NCBI GenBank assembly: GCA_024680755.1
Contig: JAILBT010000111.1
Location: 1-64,000, forward strand
Source of the DNA: Prevotella sp.
GTDB lineage: Bacteria; Bacteroidota; Bacteroidia; Bacteroidales; Bacteroidaceae
DNA length: 64,000 bases
Direction: 5' to 3'
Shown: in pieces, positions 15,337-24,685 of the stretch
How the letters are laid out: each line of letters opens with the position of its first letter
Numbering within the stretch: position 1 is the stretch's first letter
Program-made: the position numbers and the translations under genes
Notes under the pieces: model-generated
The model's input: only the letters and a program-made list of their open reading frames with translations
What the model was told of the DNA's origin: nothing
The model's database searches: none

Positions 15337-18300
15337 TCAGTTGACTCGGTAGTCGAGCGCCGGTGTCTGCTCGATGTAGCTCATCAGCGACGGACTCAGA
15401 TCGACGGTGTGCTTTGCCGAGTGCATCAGCACCTGCTGCTTACCGTCGGCACTGCGCAGCTGGAAGAAGAGCTGCGTACGGCCCGGGCACTCTCTGACCA
15501 GCTCGCCCAGCTCCTGCACCACTTGTGCGTCGATGGTCTGTGCATCGACGGTGATGGTGAGCCGCTCTATGGCCCTCTCCTTGACGGTCTGCAGATATTC
15601 CACCTGGCTCACCTTGAGGTCCATGAGCGACGAGTCGCGCCATCGCGGCACCATCTTGCCCCTGACGAACACGGTGGTGCCCTCGACAAACATGCCGCTG
15701 TTGTTACCCCAGTCCTCGCCGAAGAGCGCCAGCCGTCCGCCGCCATTGAAGTCCTCGATGGTGACGAAGCCACAGGGCTTGCCCTGCTTGGTGAGCTTCG
15801 ACTCGACCTTGGTCACGATGCCTCCGAGCGTCACCTCGTCGCGTCCGTTGATGGACGAGACATCGTCCAGCTCCTGACAGCGCGTGTTGCACAGGTGGTC
15901 GAGCACCATGCGGAACTCGTCGAGCGGGTGGGCCGAGATATAGATACCCACCAGATCGCGCTCGCGGTTGAGCCTTTCTATGGCGCTCCATCGCTCGACG
16001 TTCTTCGGCACGACTGGCGTGGCTATCTCGACGGCGTCCATGCCTCCGAAGAGCGAGTTGCGGGCCTGTGCCATCTCCTGCTGATACATCTGTCCGTAGC
16101 GCAGCAGCGTGTCGAGGAAGGCCTCGCCCCTGGCATTGGCCACGGCGAAATAGGTCTCGCGCGGCAGTCCGAAGCTGTCGAAGCCACCGCTCAGGGCCAG
16201 GCTCTCCATTGCCTTCCGGTTGACGGCCTGCATGCTGACGCGTTGAGCGAAGTCGAAGATGTCTTTATATTGTCCGTTCTTCTCCCGCTCGCTGATGATG
16301 GCCTGTGCCGCCGCGTCGCCCATGCCCTTGATGGCTGCCAGTCCGAAGCGTATCTCGCCGCGCTTGTTGACGCCGAACTTCTGGAACGACTCGTTCACGT
16401 CGGGCCCCAGCGTGGCAATGCCCAGCTGCTTGCACTCGTCCATGAGCTTCGTTATCTCCGTTATCTGGTCGCGCCGGCGCGACATGATGGCTGCCATGAA
16501 CTCTGCCGGGTAGTTGGCCTTCAGGTAGGCCGTCTGATAGGCCACCCACGAGTAGCAGGCGGCGTGCGACTTGTTGAAGGCGTAGGAGGCGAATTTCTCC
16601 CAGTCGGTCCATATCTTCTCCAGCACGTCGGGGTCGTGGCCGTTTTTCTTGCCACCCTCGATGAAGAGAGGCTTCATCGCATCGACTATCTCGTGCTTCT
16701 TCTTACCCATAGCCTTACGCAGGGCATCGCTCTGTCCGCGGGTGAAGTCGGCCAGCTGGCGCGACAGCAACATGACCTGCTCCTGATAGACGGTAATGCC
16801 GTAGGTGTCTTTCAGGTATTTCTCCATGCAGGCGATGGGGTATGTGATGGGTTCGCGGCCGTTCTTGCGGGCAATGAACTGCGGTATGTAGTCCATTGGT
16901 CCCGGGCGATAGAGGGCGTTCATGGCTATCAGGTCCTCGAACACGGTGGGGTGCAGCTCGCGCAGGTATTTCTGCATGCCCGCCGACTCAAACTGGAAGG
17001 TGCCTATGGTCCGGCCCTGCTGATAGAGCTCGTAGGTCTTTGGGTCGTCGATGGGTATGGTGTCGAGGTTGATGTCAACGCCTCGCGTCTGCTTGATGAT
17101 GGCGCAGGCTTCCTTCAGCTCTGACAGCGTCTTCAGTCCGAGGAAGTCCATCTTTATCAGTCCGGTTTCCTCGATGACGTGTCCGTCGTACTGCGTGCAG
17201 TTGGTCTTGGTGTCCTTGAAGTCGGGGTCGTCGGCGGTCGAGACGGGCACCCAGTCGCTGATGGGGTCGCGACAGATGATGAAGCCGCAGGCGTGTATGC
17301 CCGTTCCGCGCACGGTGCCCTCCAGCATCTTGGCATACTTGATGGTGTTGGCCTCCTGCGGGTCCTGGCTTACCTCGGCATCGCGCAGCTCGGGTGTGCA
17401 CTTGATGGCGTTGGTCAGGTTCATCTTCATGCCGTCGGGCAGCCGGTCGGGTATGGCCTTACAGAGGGCGTTGCTCCTGGCCAGGGGCAGCTTCTCGACG
17501 CGTGCCACGTCCTTGATGCTGTTCTTGGTGGCCATGGTGGCGTAGGTGATGATGTGGGCGCAGTTTTCGTGGCCATACTTGTCCATGACCCACTTGAGCA
17601 CGCGTCCGCGTCCGTCGTCGTCGAAGTCGGTGTCGATATCCGGCAGCGAGATACGGTCGGGGTTGAGGAAGCGTTCGAACAGCAGGTCATACTTCAGCGG
17701 GTCGATCTTTGTTATGCCAAGGCAGTAGGCCACGACGCTGCCTGCGGCCGAGCCACGGCCTGGGCCCACCCATACGTCGAGCTGGTCGCGGGCCGAGTTG
17801 ATGAAGTCCTGCACGATGAGGAAGTAGCCCGGGAAGCCCATCGTCTTCATGATGTGCAGCTCAAACCTGACCCTCTCGTCCACCTCTGCCGGCAGCGGGT
17901 CGCCATAGAGCCGTCTGGCGCCGTTGTATGCGAGCTGTGCCAGATAGTCGGCCTCAAACTTTATGCGGTACAGCTTGTCGTAGCCGCCCAGCTTCTTTAT
18001 CTTCTTCTCGCCCTCGTCGGGCGGCAGCGGGTTCTGTCCGTTCTCGTCGGTGGTGAACTCCTGGTAGAGCTGCTGCTCGGTGAACTTGGCTCGCCACTCC
18101 TCCTCGGTGCCAAACTGTTCGGGTATGGGGAAGAAGGGCATGATGGGGTCGTGGTTGATGCTGTATATCTCGACTTTGTCCAGTATCTCGAGCGTGTTGC
18201 TCAGCGCCTCGGGCACGTCGCTGAAGATGTCGTTCATCTCCTCGCGCGTCTTGAACCACTCCTGCTTGGTGTAGAGCATGCGCGTTGGGTCGTCGAGTTC

Positions 18301-19050
18301 CTTTCCGGTGGAGAGGCACAGCAGGTGGTCGTGTGCCTCGGCGTTCTCCTGATCGACGAAGTGGCAGTCGTTAGTACACACCAGCTTGATGCCATACTCG
18401 CGCGCCAGTTCGATGAGCACCTTGTTGGCCCTCTGCTGCTCGGGGAAGGTCTCGCGGTTGGCCCTCAGCGTGGGGTCCTTCACCTCGTGTCGCTGCAGCT
18501 CGAGGTAGTAGTCGTCGCCGAAGACGCGCTTATACCACTCCACGGCCTCGCGTGCTCCGGCCATGTCGCCGCTGAGTATCTTGCGTGGCACCTCGCCGGC
18601 GATGCAGGCCGAGCAGACTATCAGGTCCTCGTGGTAGCGCTCCAGGTCGGCGCGGTCTGTACGCGGACGCATGTAGTAGCCATCGACCCACGAGCGCGAC
18701 ACCAGCTTGATCAGGTTCTTGTAGCCGCGGTAGTTCTTTGCCAGCACTATCAGGTGGTAGCCACTCTGGTCCTGCTTGCCGTTGCGCTGCTCCTTGGGCC
18801 CGTGTTTCGCCACATACATCTCGCAGCCGAAGATGGGCTTGAAGGGCTCCTGCCCGTTCTCCTTGCGCTTCTTGTTAATCTTGTTGCAGTAGTCGTGCAG
18901 CTCCTTCACGCCGAACATGTTGCCGTGGTCCGTAATGGCCATGCCGCGCATGCCGTCGGCCACGGCCTTGTCAACCAGGCGCGTGACGGGGCTCTGCCCG
19001 TCTAATATACTATAATATGTGTGTACATGCAGGTGGATGAAGTCTTCCAT
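15337..19050 (-). CDS. dnaE: DNA polymerase III alpha subunit DnaE
   Basis: This is the replicative polymerase chain, 1237 residues, normal for Bacteroidetes. The PHP domain starts at once (HLHVHTYYSILDG, residues 6-18; ITDHGNMFG). The polymerase palm carries the catalytic Asp triad motif PDIDTDFDDDGRGRV near residue 475. A helix-hairpin-helix region and an OB-fold (GGIVTKVESKLTKQGKPCGF) follow near the C-terminus. The start lies 22 nt after the stop of the HigA-like gene. A near-consensus promoter (TAACATTTTGC on the reverse strand, 19061-19071) may fire from between them. Confidence 0.97.
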   Translation of the reverse strand: MEDFIHLHVHTYYSILDGQSPVTRLVDKAVADGMRGMAITDHGNMFGVKELHDYCNKINKKRKENGQEPFKPIFGCEMYVAKHGPKEQRNGKQDQSGYHLIVLAKNYRGYKNLIKLVSRSWVDGYYMRPRTDRADLERYHEDLIVCSACIAGEVPRKILSGDMAGAREAVEWYKRVFGDDYYLELQRHEVKDPTLRANRETFPEQQRANKVLIELAREYGIKLVCTNDCHFVDQENAEAHDHLLCLSTGKELDDPTRMLYTKQEWFKTREEMNDIFSDVPEALSNTLEILDKVEIYSINHDPIMPFFPIPEQFGTEEEWRAKFTEQQLYQEFTTDENGQNPLPPDEGEKKIKKLGGYDKLYRIKFEADYLAQLAYNGARRLYGDPLPAEVDERVRFELHIMKTMGFPGYFLIVQDFINSARDQLDVWVGPGRGSAAGSVVAYCLGITKIDPLKYDLLFERFLNPDRISLPDIDTDFDDDGRGRVLKWVMDKYGHENCAHIITYATMATKNSIKDVARVEKLPLARSNALCKAIPDRLPDGMKMNLTNAIKCTPELRDAEVSQDPQEANTIKYAKMLEGTVRGTGIHACGFIICRDPISDWVPVSTADDPDFKDTKTNCTQYDGHVIEETGLIKMDFLGLKTLSELKEACAIIKQTRGVDINLDTIPIDDPKTYELYQQGRTIGTFQFESAGMQKYLRELHPTVFEDLIAMNALYRPGPMDYIPQFIARKNGREPITYPIACMEKYLKDTYGITVYQEQVMLLSRQLADFTRGQSDALRKAMGKKKHEIVDAMKPLFIEGGKKNGHDPDVLEKIWTDWEKFASYAFNKSHAACYSWVAYQTAYLKANYPAEFMAAIMSRRRDQITEITKLMDECKQLGIATLGPDVNESFQKFGVNKRGEIRFGLAAIKGMGDAAAQAIISEREKNGQYKDIFDFAQRVSMQAVNRKAMESLALSGGFDSFGLPRETYFAVANARGEAFLDTLLRYGQMYQQEMAQARNSLFGGMDAVEIATPVVPKNVERWSAIERLNRERDLVGIYISAHPLDEFRMVLDHLCNTRCQELDDVSSINGRDEVTLGGIVTKVESKLTKQGKPCGFVTIEDFNGGGRLALFGEDWGNNSGMFVEGTTVFVRGKMVPRWRDSSLMDLKVSQVEYLQTVKERAIERLTITVDAQTIDAQVVQELGELVRECPGRTQLFFQLRSADGKQQVLMHSAKHTVDLSPSLMSYIEQTPALDYRVN

Positions 19051-19072
19051 TCTTTCGGCTGCAAAATGTTAG

Positions 19073-19309
19073 TTACGATACAGGCTCGGTCACATTATGT
19101 GCGGCCATTATTTCAGAGATGATGTGCATCGTCGAAGGCTTTCCTATCGAGTAATGTTCGTCTGAATAGTCGGCCACCAAATTTGACAGAAGCTCCAACT
19201 CAATGCTGTTCGGGTCAGAGCGCGGGGTCTCGTCTGTAACCAATGGCAACAGCTGCTCCACGCGGGCCACAGCCCATTCGTATTGTTGTTCGTTTGCAAT
19301 TCTTGTCAT
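19073..19309 (-). CDS. HigA-like antitoxin lacking its HTH domain
   Basis: The 78-residue product (MTRIANEQQYEWAVARVEQL...) matches the N-terminal half of Bacteroidetes HigA antitoxins: an N-terminal E-Q-Q-Y-x-x-A-x-x-R-V-E-x-L-L helix, D-P-N-S-I-E-L-E-L-L-S-N-L-V-A-D-Y and H-Y-x-I-G-K-P. Full HigA proteins (about 110-125 residues) continue into an HTH with a G-L-T-Q-x-x-L-A-x-x-L-G pattern. Here the frame stops right after S-E-I-M-A-A-H-N-V-T, 22 nt before dnaE, so there is no room for the HTH. I prefer the ATG at 19309 to a TTG at 19336 that would overlap the toxin. It may still neutralise HigB, but it should not repress DNA. Confidence 0.65.
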   Translation of the reverse strand: MTRIANEQQYEWAVARVEQLLPLVTDETPRSDPNSIELELLSNLVADYSDEHYSIGKPSTMHIISEIMAAHNVTEPVS

Positions 19310-19320
19310 ATTTTCAAGTA

Positions 19321-19614
19321 TTATATCGTTGAACAATCTATCCTGTCGTATTCCTTATGTGTTCCCACGAAGCGAATATATACGAATCCTATCGTAAATT
19401 TGATTACAGCGACAATACGATAGGCATTTCCTTTTATATCAAACACATAACGTTGGTTCCCTACACCATCCACACTGTTGAATGTCTGCTTCACGTCGGC
19501 AAAACATGTCCAGTGGCTGCTCTTCACTATATCCGCCCAAATCTGCAGAGAGAGCAATGCGTCAGGATGTGTTTCTGCAAACTCTCGTAGCGTCTTTTCA
19601 GTAAAGATTCTCAT
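19321..19614 (-). CDS. higB: HigB-type toxin, mRNA interferase
   Basis: This 97-residue RelE-superfamily toxin of the HigB group cleaves mRNA at the ribosome. Recognisable features are the W-T-C-F-A-D-V-K-Q-T-F stretch, the V-F-D-I-K-G-N-A-Y-R-I-V strand and the C-terminal block VYIRFVGTHKEYDRIDCSTI. In this family the toxin gene comes first and the antitoxin follows, as here with an 11-nt gap. The pair sits between relA and dnaE, all on the reverse strand. The toxin appears complete. Confidence 0.85.
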   Translation of the reverse strand: MRIFTEKTLREFAETHPDALLSLQIWADIVKSSHWTCFADVKQTFNSVDGVGNQRYVFDIKGNAYRIVAVIKFTIGFVYIRFVGTHKEYDRIDCSTI

Positions 19615-19639
19615 AGAAGGTTCTCATACAACAAAATAT

Positions 19640-21967
19640 TCAGCATCGCTCTACCTGCTTGACGCCGCGCACCGTCCGCAGCTTCTTGAGCAGTGCCTCA
19701 AGCCGGTGTGTGTCGTCGATGTTTACCACGAGAGTGCCGCTGAAGAGCCCGTCGTGCGAGTCGATGTTGACGCTGCGCAGGGTGAGCTTCTCGTCTTTTG
19801 AGATTATGCTTGTCAGGTTGTTCAGTATGCCCAGGTCGTCCACGCCGACCACCCTGAGCGCTATGCTGTACTGTGCCAGTCCCTTCCCGCTCCATACGGC
19901 GCGCACCACGCGGTAAGGGTAACGGCGACGCATCTCGGGCGCGTTGGGGCAGTCGGCCCGGTGTATCTTTATGCCCGAGGCAATGGATACGAAGCCGAAC
20001 ACGGGGTCGCCATAGATAGGGTTGCAGCAGCGGGCCAGCTGATAATCGACGCCCTTTAGGTTGCGGTCGATGACGAGCACGTCGTCCTGCCCCTGTGCGG
20101 CCGACGTCTGCCTGTGTGCGTCGAGTGAGAACTCCTCGGCCGAGCGTTTGTCGGCCGGCGGCTGCCAGGTGCCGGCGTCGCGCTGCAGCTGCTCCTGATA
20201 CTGGTCGACGACGGCCGTGGCGTCGAGCGCGCCCGTGGCCATGTCGCGATAGAAGTCGCTTGTCTCCTTGTAGCCCAGGCGCTTTATCAGGTGGGCCATG
20301 ACGCCCTCTTGCAGCTCCAGCTTGCGGTTCTTCAGCTTCCGCTCCAGGTTCTCCTTGGCCAAGAGGCCCTCTTTCTGCTGTGTCTCCTTCAGCGCAAGGC
20401 GTATCTTCGCCCTGGCGCGCGACGTCTGTGCCACCTGCAGCCACTCCTGTCGCGGGCGTTGCTGCGAACTGGTGGTCACCTCTACCTCGTCGCCGCTCTT
20501 GAGCTGATAGCGCAGCGGCACCTGCCGGCCCATGCTGCTGTTGTCCTCATGGGCCGAGCGTATGCGTGCGCCGACGCACTGGTTGCCCACGCGCGAGTGG
20601 ATATGGTATGCGAAGTCGAGCACGGTGGCGCCCCGCAGGAAGCGCAGCAGGTCGCCCTTGGGCGTGAAGACGAACACCTCGGCGTAGTCGTGTATGCGGA
20701 AGCCGCTGTCGTCGGCAGCCGTGTCGGTGTCGCTGCCGCTCTCTAATAGTTGCCTGACGGACGTGAGCCACTCGTCGATGCCCTGCTCACCCTTGATGCC
20801 CTTGTAGCGCCAGTGGGCAGCCACGCCGCGCTCGGCCACCTCGTCCATGCGCTCGGTGCGTATCTGCACCTCCACCCATTTCCGCTGCGGGCCCAGCACG
20901 GTGATGTGCAGGCTCTCGTAGCCGTTGCCCTTGGGCACGGACAGCCAGTCGCGCAGCCGCTTGGGGTTGGGCTGGTACATATCGGTCACGATAGAGTAGG
21001 CCTGCCAGCACAGGGCATGCTCCGACGCGCCCGGCGGCGTGGCGATGATGATGCGTATGGCGAACAGGTCGTAGATACCCTCGAAGGCGCAGCGCTGCTT
21101 CTTCATCTTCTGCCAGATGCTGTGTATCGACTTGGTGCGCCCCTTGATATGGAAGTGCAGTCCGGCAGCGGTCAGCCTGTCGCTGACGGGGCGAATGAAG
21201 TCGGCGATGTATGCGTCGCGTGCGGCTTTCGTGGCCGAGAGTTTCTCACGGATGTGATAGTAGGCTTCGGTCTCGATGTATTTCAGCGACAGGTCTTCCA
21301 GCTCGCTCTTCAGCTTATACAGACCGAGCTTGTGTGCCAGCGGCGCGAAGATCTGTGCGGCCTCTTCTGCCGCCTGCCGTCGTGCCGACGTGTTCTCGGT
21401 GTCGCGTATCTGGCGCATGAGGCAGACGCTGTCGGCTATCATTATCAGTATGACGCGCATGTCGCCCGCCATGGTCAGCAGCAGGTTGCGCATGTTGTCG
21501 CCCAGGGGTGTCCGTTCGCCCGCGTGCCTGTCGGCCCCGGCAGCCATGCCGCGGTGGTAGATGCTGCGTGTGCGCCGCAGTCCGTCCAGGATGTTGGCCA
21601 CGGTGGAGCCGAAGTCGCGTGCCACGGCTGCGCTGTCGTCGGGACCGTCGGTCGTCGTGGCCGGCAGCAGCATGAGCGCCATGAGCGTGTCGCGTCTGAG
21701 GCCCATCTCCTCCACCGTGACGCGGGCCGTCAGCAGGGCCGTCAGCAGGGGGTTCAGTCCGAACACGTCGCGCTCGATACGTCCCTGCACCACGGCACGA
21801 CCCAGATGAGCATACAGCAGGCGCACGTCGCGGGGCGTGACCGTCTGGCCCAGTCCCTGGCCGAGAGTGCGCACCAGCTCCTTGGCCTGCTGCCACTCGT
21901 CGTGGGTGAAGAGATACCTGCTGTCCATTAGCTCGTTTCGTTTCTGCCCGCCACGCATGTTCGCCAT
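19640..21967 (-). CDS. relA: RelA-type (p)ppGpp synthetase with degenerate HD domain
   Basis: This 775-residue long RSH protein makes (p)ppGpp in the stringent response. The synthetase is intact: RTKSIHSIWQKM, YDLFAIRII, PKGNGYESLHITV and VEVQIRTERMDEVAERGVAA. A TGS domain (VFVFTPKGDLLRFLRGATVL) and a C-terminal ACT domain follow. In the N-terminal hydrolase region the expected H-D-x-x-E-D-T is replaced by L-P-A-T-T-T-D in M-A-L-M-L-L-P-A-T, so hydrolysis is probably lost. This would be a monofunctional RelA, with a SpoT-like enzyme encoded elsewhere. An alternative start lies at 21928 (MDSRYLFTHDEW). It follows typA by 15 nt. Confidence 0.93.
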   Translation of the reverse strand: MANMRGGQKRNELMDSRYLFTHDEWQQAKELVRTLGQGLGQTVTPRDVRLLYAHLGRAVVQGRIERDVFGLNPLLTALLTARVTVEEMGLRRDTLMALMLLPATTTDGPDDSAAVARDFGSTVANILDGLRRTRSIYHRGMAAGADRHAGERTPLGDNMRNLLLTMAGDMRVILIMIADSVCLMRQIRDTENTSARRQAAEEAAQIFAPLAHKLGLYKLKSELEDLSLKYIETEAYYHIREKLSATKAARDAYIADFIRPVSDRLTAAGLHFHIKGRTKSIHSIWQKMKKQRCAFEGIYDLFAIRIIIATPPGASEHALCWQAYSIVTDMYQPNPKRLRDWLSVPKGNGYESLHITVLGPQRKWVEVQIRTERMDEVAERGVAAHWRYKGIKGEQGIDEWLTSVRQLLESGSDTDTAADDSGFRIHDYAEVFVFTPKGDLLRFLRGATVLDFAYHIHSRVGNQCVGARIRSAHEDNSSMGRQVPLRYQLKSGDEVEVTTSSQQRPRQEWLQVAQTSRARAKIRLALKETQQKEGLLAKENLERKLKNRKLELQEGVMAHLIKRLGYKETSDFYRDMATGALDATAVVDQYQEQLQRDAGTWQPPADKRSAEEFSLDAHRQTSAAQGQDDVLVIDRNLKGVDYQLARCCNPIYGDPVFGFVSIASGIKIHRADCPNAPEMRRRYPYRVVRAVWSGKGLAQYSIALRVVGVDDLGILNNLTSIISKDEKLTLRSVNIDSHDGLFSGTLVVNIDDTHRLEALLKKLRTVRGVKQVERC

Positions 21968-21982
21968 CGGGCGGGCTGCCGT

Positions 21983-23788
21983 TTACTTACTGTTCTTGGC
22001 GCGTTTGCGCTCGTTGTGGTCCAGTATGGCCTTGCGCATGCGCATGGCCTTGGGCGTAACCTCTACCAGCTCGTCGCCCTTGATATACTCCAGGCACTCT
22101 TCGAGCGACATGACGGTCTTCGGTATGACGCGGGCCTTCTCGTCGGAGCCCGAGGCGCGCACGTTGGTCAGCTGCTTGGCCTTGCAGACGTTGACCACCA
22201 GGTCGTTGTCGTGCACATGCTCGCCCACCACCTGACCCATATAGACCTCGTCGCCCGGGTCGATGAAGAACTTGCCGCGGTCTTGCAGCTTGTCGATGGC
22301 ATAGGCATAGCTGGTGCCTGTCTCCAGGGCTATCATCGAGCCATTGATGCGCCGCTCTATCTCACCCTTGTAGGGCTGATATTCCTTGTAGCGGTGGGCC
22401 ATGATGGCCTCGCCCTGGCTGGCGGTGAGCACGTTGGTTCTGAGGCCGATGATGCCGCGCGACGGTATCTCGAACTCGATGTTCACGCGGTCAGCCTGAC
22501 TCTCCATTGACGTCATCTCGCCCTTGCGTCGCGTCACCATGTCAATCATCTTCGAGGCAAACTCCTCGGGCACGTTGATGGTCAGCTCTTCGATGGGCTC
22601 GCAACGCTGGCCGTCTATCTCCTTGTATATCACCTGCGGCTGTCCCACCTGCAGCTCGTAGCCTTCGCGCCGCATGGTCTCTATCAGCACCGACAGGTGC
22701 AGCACGCCGCGTCCCGACACCACCCACTTGTCGGTCGCGTCCTCGAAAGGCTCCACCCGCAGTGCCAGGTTGCGCTCCAGCTCTTTCTGCAGCCGGTCGT
22801 TGATGTGTCGCGATGTGACAAACTTGCCGTCGCGGCCGAAGAAGGGTGAGTCGTTGATGGTGAAGAGCATCGACATCGTGGGCTCGTCGATGGCTATTGG
22901 CGGCAGCGCCTCGGGGCAGTCGGCATCGCAGATGGTGTCGCCTATCTCGAAGCGCTCCAGGCCGATAATGGCACAGATGTCGCCGCAGGGCACCTCAGTG
23001 GTGCGCACATGACCCATGCCCTCGAAGGTGTGCAGCTCTTTTATCTTCGTGCGTTCCTGTGTGCCGTCGCGATGGCAGATGGTCACGGCCATGCCGTCGG
23101 CGAAGGTGCCACGGTGGACGCGGCCTACGGCTATGCGGCCCGTGTAGCTCGAGAAATCGAGACTGGTGATGAGCATCTGCGGGGTGCCCTCAATCGGTTT
23201 GGGAGCTGGTATCACTTCCACAATCTTGTCCAGCAGATATGTGATGTCGCCGGTTGGCTTGCTGTAGTCTTCGCCCATCCAGCCGTTCTTGGCCGAGCCA
23301 TAGACCACGGGGAAATCGAGCTGGTCCTCGGTGCCGCCAAGCGAGAACATCAGGTCGAACACCATCTCATAGACCTCTTCGGGCCGGCAGTTGGGCTTGT
23401 CCACCTTGTTCACCACCACGATAGGCTTCAGCCCGAGCTCGAGTGCCTTCTGAAGCACGAAGCGTGTCTGCGGCATGGGGCCCTCAAAGGCATCGACCAG
23501 CAGCAGACAGCCGTCGGCCATGTTGAGCACTCGCTCCACCTCGCCGCCGAAGTCGGAGTGACCCGGCGTGTCAATGATGTTTATCTTTGTCCCGCGCCAG
23601 TTGATGCTGACGTTCTTCGAGAGGATAGTTATGCCGCGCTCGCGCTCCAGGTCGTTGGCATCGAGCACCTGGCCCGACAGGTTCTGTCCCTCGCGGAAGA
23701 GGTGTCCGGCCAGCATCATCTTATCGACCAGCGTTGTCTTGCCGTGATCGACATGCGCAATGATGGCAATGTTTCTGATGTCCTGCAT
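21983..23788 (-). CDS. typA: Ribosome-associated GTPase TypA/BipA
   Basis: This 601-residue translational GTPase is involved in 50S assembly and stress adaptation. The G motifs are clear: G1 [13 protein letters not shown], the G2/switch I block [13 protein letters not shown]3 [14 protein letters not shown] and G4 [11 protein letters not shown]-like domains III and V and the BipA-specific C-terminus ([20 protein letters not shown]) are present. A TAACTTTG promoter lies at 23821-23828. It leads a reverse-strand cluster with relA. Confidence 0.97.
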   Translation of the reverse strand: MQDIRNIAIIAHVDHGKTTLVDKMMLAGHLFREGQNLSGQVLDANDLERERGITILSKNVSINWRGTKINIIDTPGHSDFGGEVERVLNMADGCLLLVDAFEGPMPQTRFVLQKALELGLKPIVVVNKVDKPNCRPEEVYEMVFDLMFSLGGTEDQLDFPVVYGSAKNGWMGEDYSKPTGDITYLLDKIVEVIPAPKPIEGTPQMLITSLDFSSYTGRIAVGRVHRGTFADGMAVTICHRDGTQERTKIKELHTFEGMGHVRTTEVPCGDICAIIGLERFEIGDTICDADCPEALPPIAIDEPTMSMLFTINDSPFFGRDGKFVTSRHINDRLQKELERNLALRVEPFEDATDKWVVSGRGVLHLSVLIETMRREGYELQVGQPQVIYKEIDGQRCEPIEELTINVPEEFASKMIDMVTRRKGEMTSMESQADRVNIEFEIPSRGIIGLRTNVLTASQGEAIMAHRYKEYQPYKGEIERRINGSMIALETGTSYAYAIDKLQDRGKFFIDPGDEVYMGQVVGEHVHDNDLVVNVCKAKQLTNVRASGSDEKARVIPKTVMSLEECLEYIKGDELVEVTPKAMRMRKAILDHNERKRAKNSK

Positions 23789-23820
23789 GTCTTCTACTTA
23801 TTTCTGTTGTTTTCAGCCGG

Positions 23821-23828
23821 CAAAGTTA
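23821..23828 (-). promoter_or_regulatory. -7 promoter box of typA
   Basis: The reverse strand reads TAACTTTG, an exact consensus match, about 33 bp upstream of the typA ATG and just downstream of the 9-bp array. Confidence 0.6.
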
Positions 23829-23873
23829 CTCACTTTTTTCTTAACGGCAAAATAATCGAAGGAAAAGTGAGTG

Positions 23874-24000
23874 CTCTGATTATTCTGATTATTCAGATTA
23901 TTCTGATTACTCTGATTACTCTGATTATTCTGATTACTCTGATTACTCCGATTACTCAGATTACTCCGATTACTCTGATTACTCTGATTACTCAGCATAA
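23874..24000. repeat. 9-bp tandem array between dCMP deaminase and typA
   Basis: About fourteen copies of GATTACTCT and variants (GATTATTCT, GATTACTCC) run on the + strand, that is, opposite to transcription. The array ends at the stop codon of the deaminase gene. Confidence 0.92.
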
Positions 24001-24441
24001 TCAGCCTTCCTGCCCTTGACCGCCGTCTTCCATCAGCACCACCTCTATGCCGGCACGCCGCAGCAGGTCGATGCCGTCTGTCAAGCGGTAAGGCTCGCCA
24101 TACACCACACGACGTATGCCGGCCTGAATGATCAGCTTGGCGCACTCTATGCAGGGCGAAGCAGTGATATATATGGTGGCGCCGTCGCTGTTGTTTGACG
24201 AGCGCGCCAGCTTCGTGATGGCGTTGGCCTCGGCATGAAGGACGTATGGCTTGGTCACGCCAGCGGCATCCTCACACACATTCTCGAAGCCGCTGGGGGT
24301 GCCGTTGTAGCCGTCGCTGATGATCATCTTGTCTTTCACCACCAGCGCACCCACCTGACGGCGATGGCAGTAGCTGTTCTCTGCCCATATACGCGCCATG
24401 CGCAGATAGCGCCAGTCCAGTTTGCGTTGCTTGTCGTCCAT
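24001..24441 (-). CDS. dCMP deaminase family protein
   Basis: This 146-residue Zn-dependent cytidine/deoxycytidylate deaminase makes dUMP for thymidylate synthesis. Metal ligands are visible as H-A-E-A-N-A-I (His and catalytic Glu) and S-P-C-I-E-C-A-K-L-I (two Cys). The preceding block Y-N-G-T-P-S-G-F-E-N and the insert C-E-D fit the dCMP deaminase subgroup. I chose MDDKQRKLDWRYLRMARIWA at 24441; an upstream in-frame start at 24507 would add a hydrophobic stretch and overlap the promoter box. The stop touches a 9-bp array. Confidence 0.9.
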   Translation of the reverse strand: MDDKQRKLDWRYLRMARIWAENSYCHRRQVGALVVKDKMIISDGYNGTPSGFENVCEDAAGVTKPYVLHAEANAITKLARSSNNSDGATIYITASPCIECAKLIIQAGIRRVVYGEPYRLTDGIDLLRRAGIEVVLMEDGGQGQEG

Positions 24442-24504
24442 GTTTGAAAAGGGGATAAAGAGAAAAAAGGTAAAAAGATATGGTGAACTTAGGATTGTCG
24501 CAGG

Positions 24505-24512
24505 CAAATGTA
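24505..24512 (-). promoter_or_regulatory. -7 promoter box of the dCMP deaminase
   Basis: The reverse strand reads TACATTTG, an exact consensus match, about 64 bp upstream of the chosen ATG. Confidence 0.5.
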
Positions 24513-24606
24513 CGAAGAAAAGGGCGACCGGACAAAAAAAAGCAGCGAAAAGATTAAATAATGTGTAAATTGCTGCCTTGCGGTGCAGGCTTTCGCAAAA
24601 AAAACG

Positions 24607-24614
24607 TAACTTTG
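24607..24614 (+). promoter_or_regulatory. -7 promoter box of the SpoU methyltransferase
   Basis: TAACTTTG followed by CGGG lies 72 bp upstream of the ATG at 24686. Confidence 0.55.
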
Positions 24615-24685
24615 CGGGCCAAGTTCAATTCTGGCCATTAGGCCTGTGGGCACCCTGCCCCCTGCGCCTGTCAACGACAACAGAT

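Noticed and set aside
15247-19005. Two long + strand frames opposite dnaE
   Set aside because: DnaE is complete on the reverse strand; the + frames read as Val/Leu/His-rich shadow sequence.
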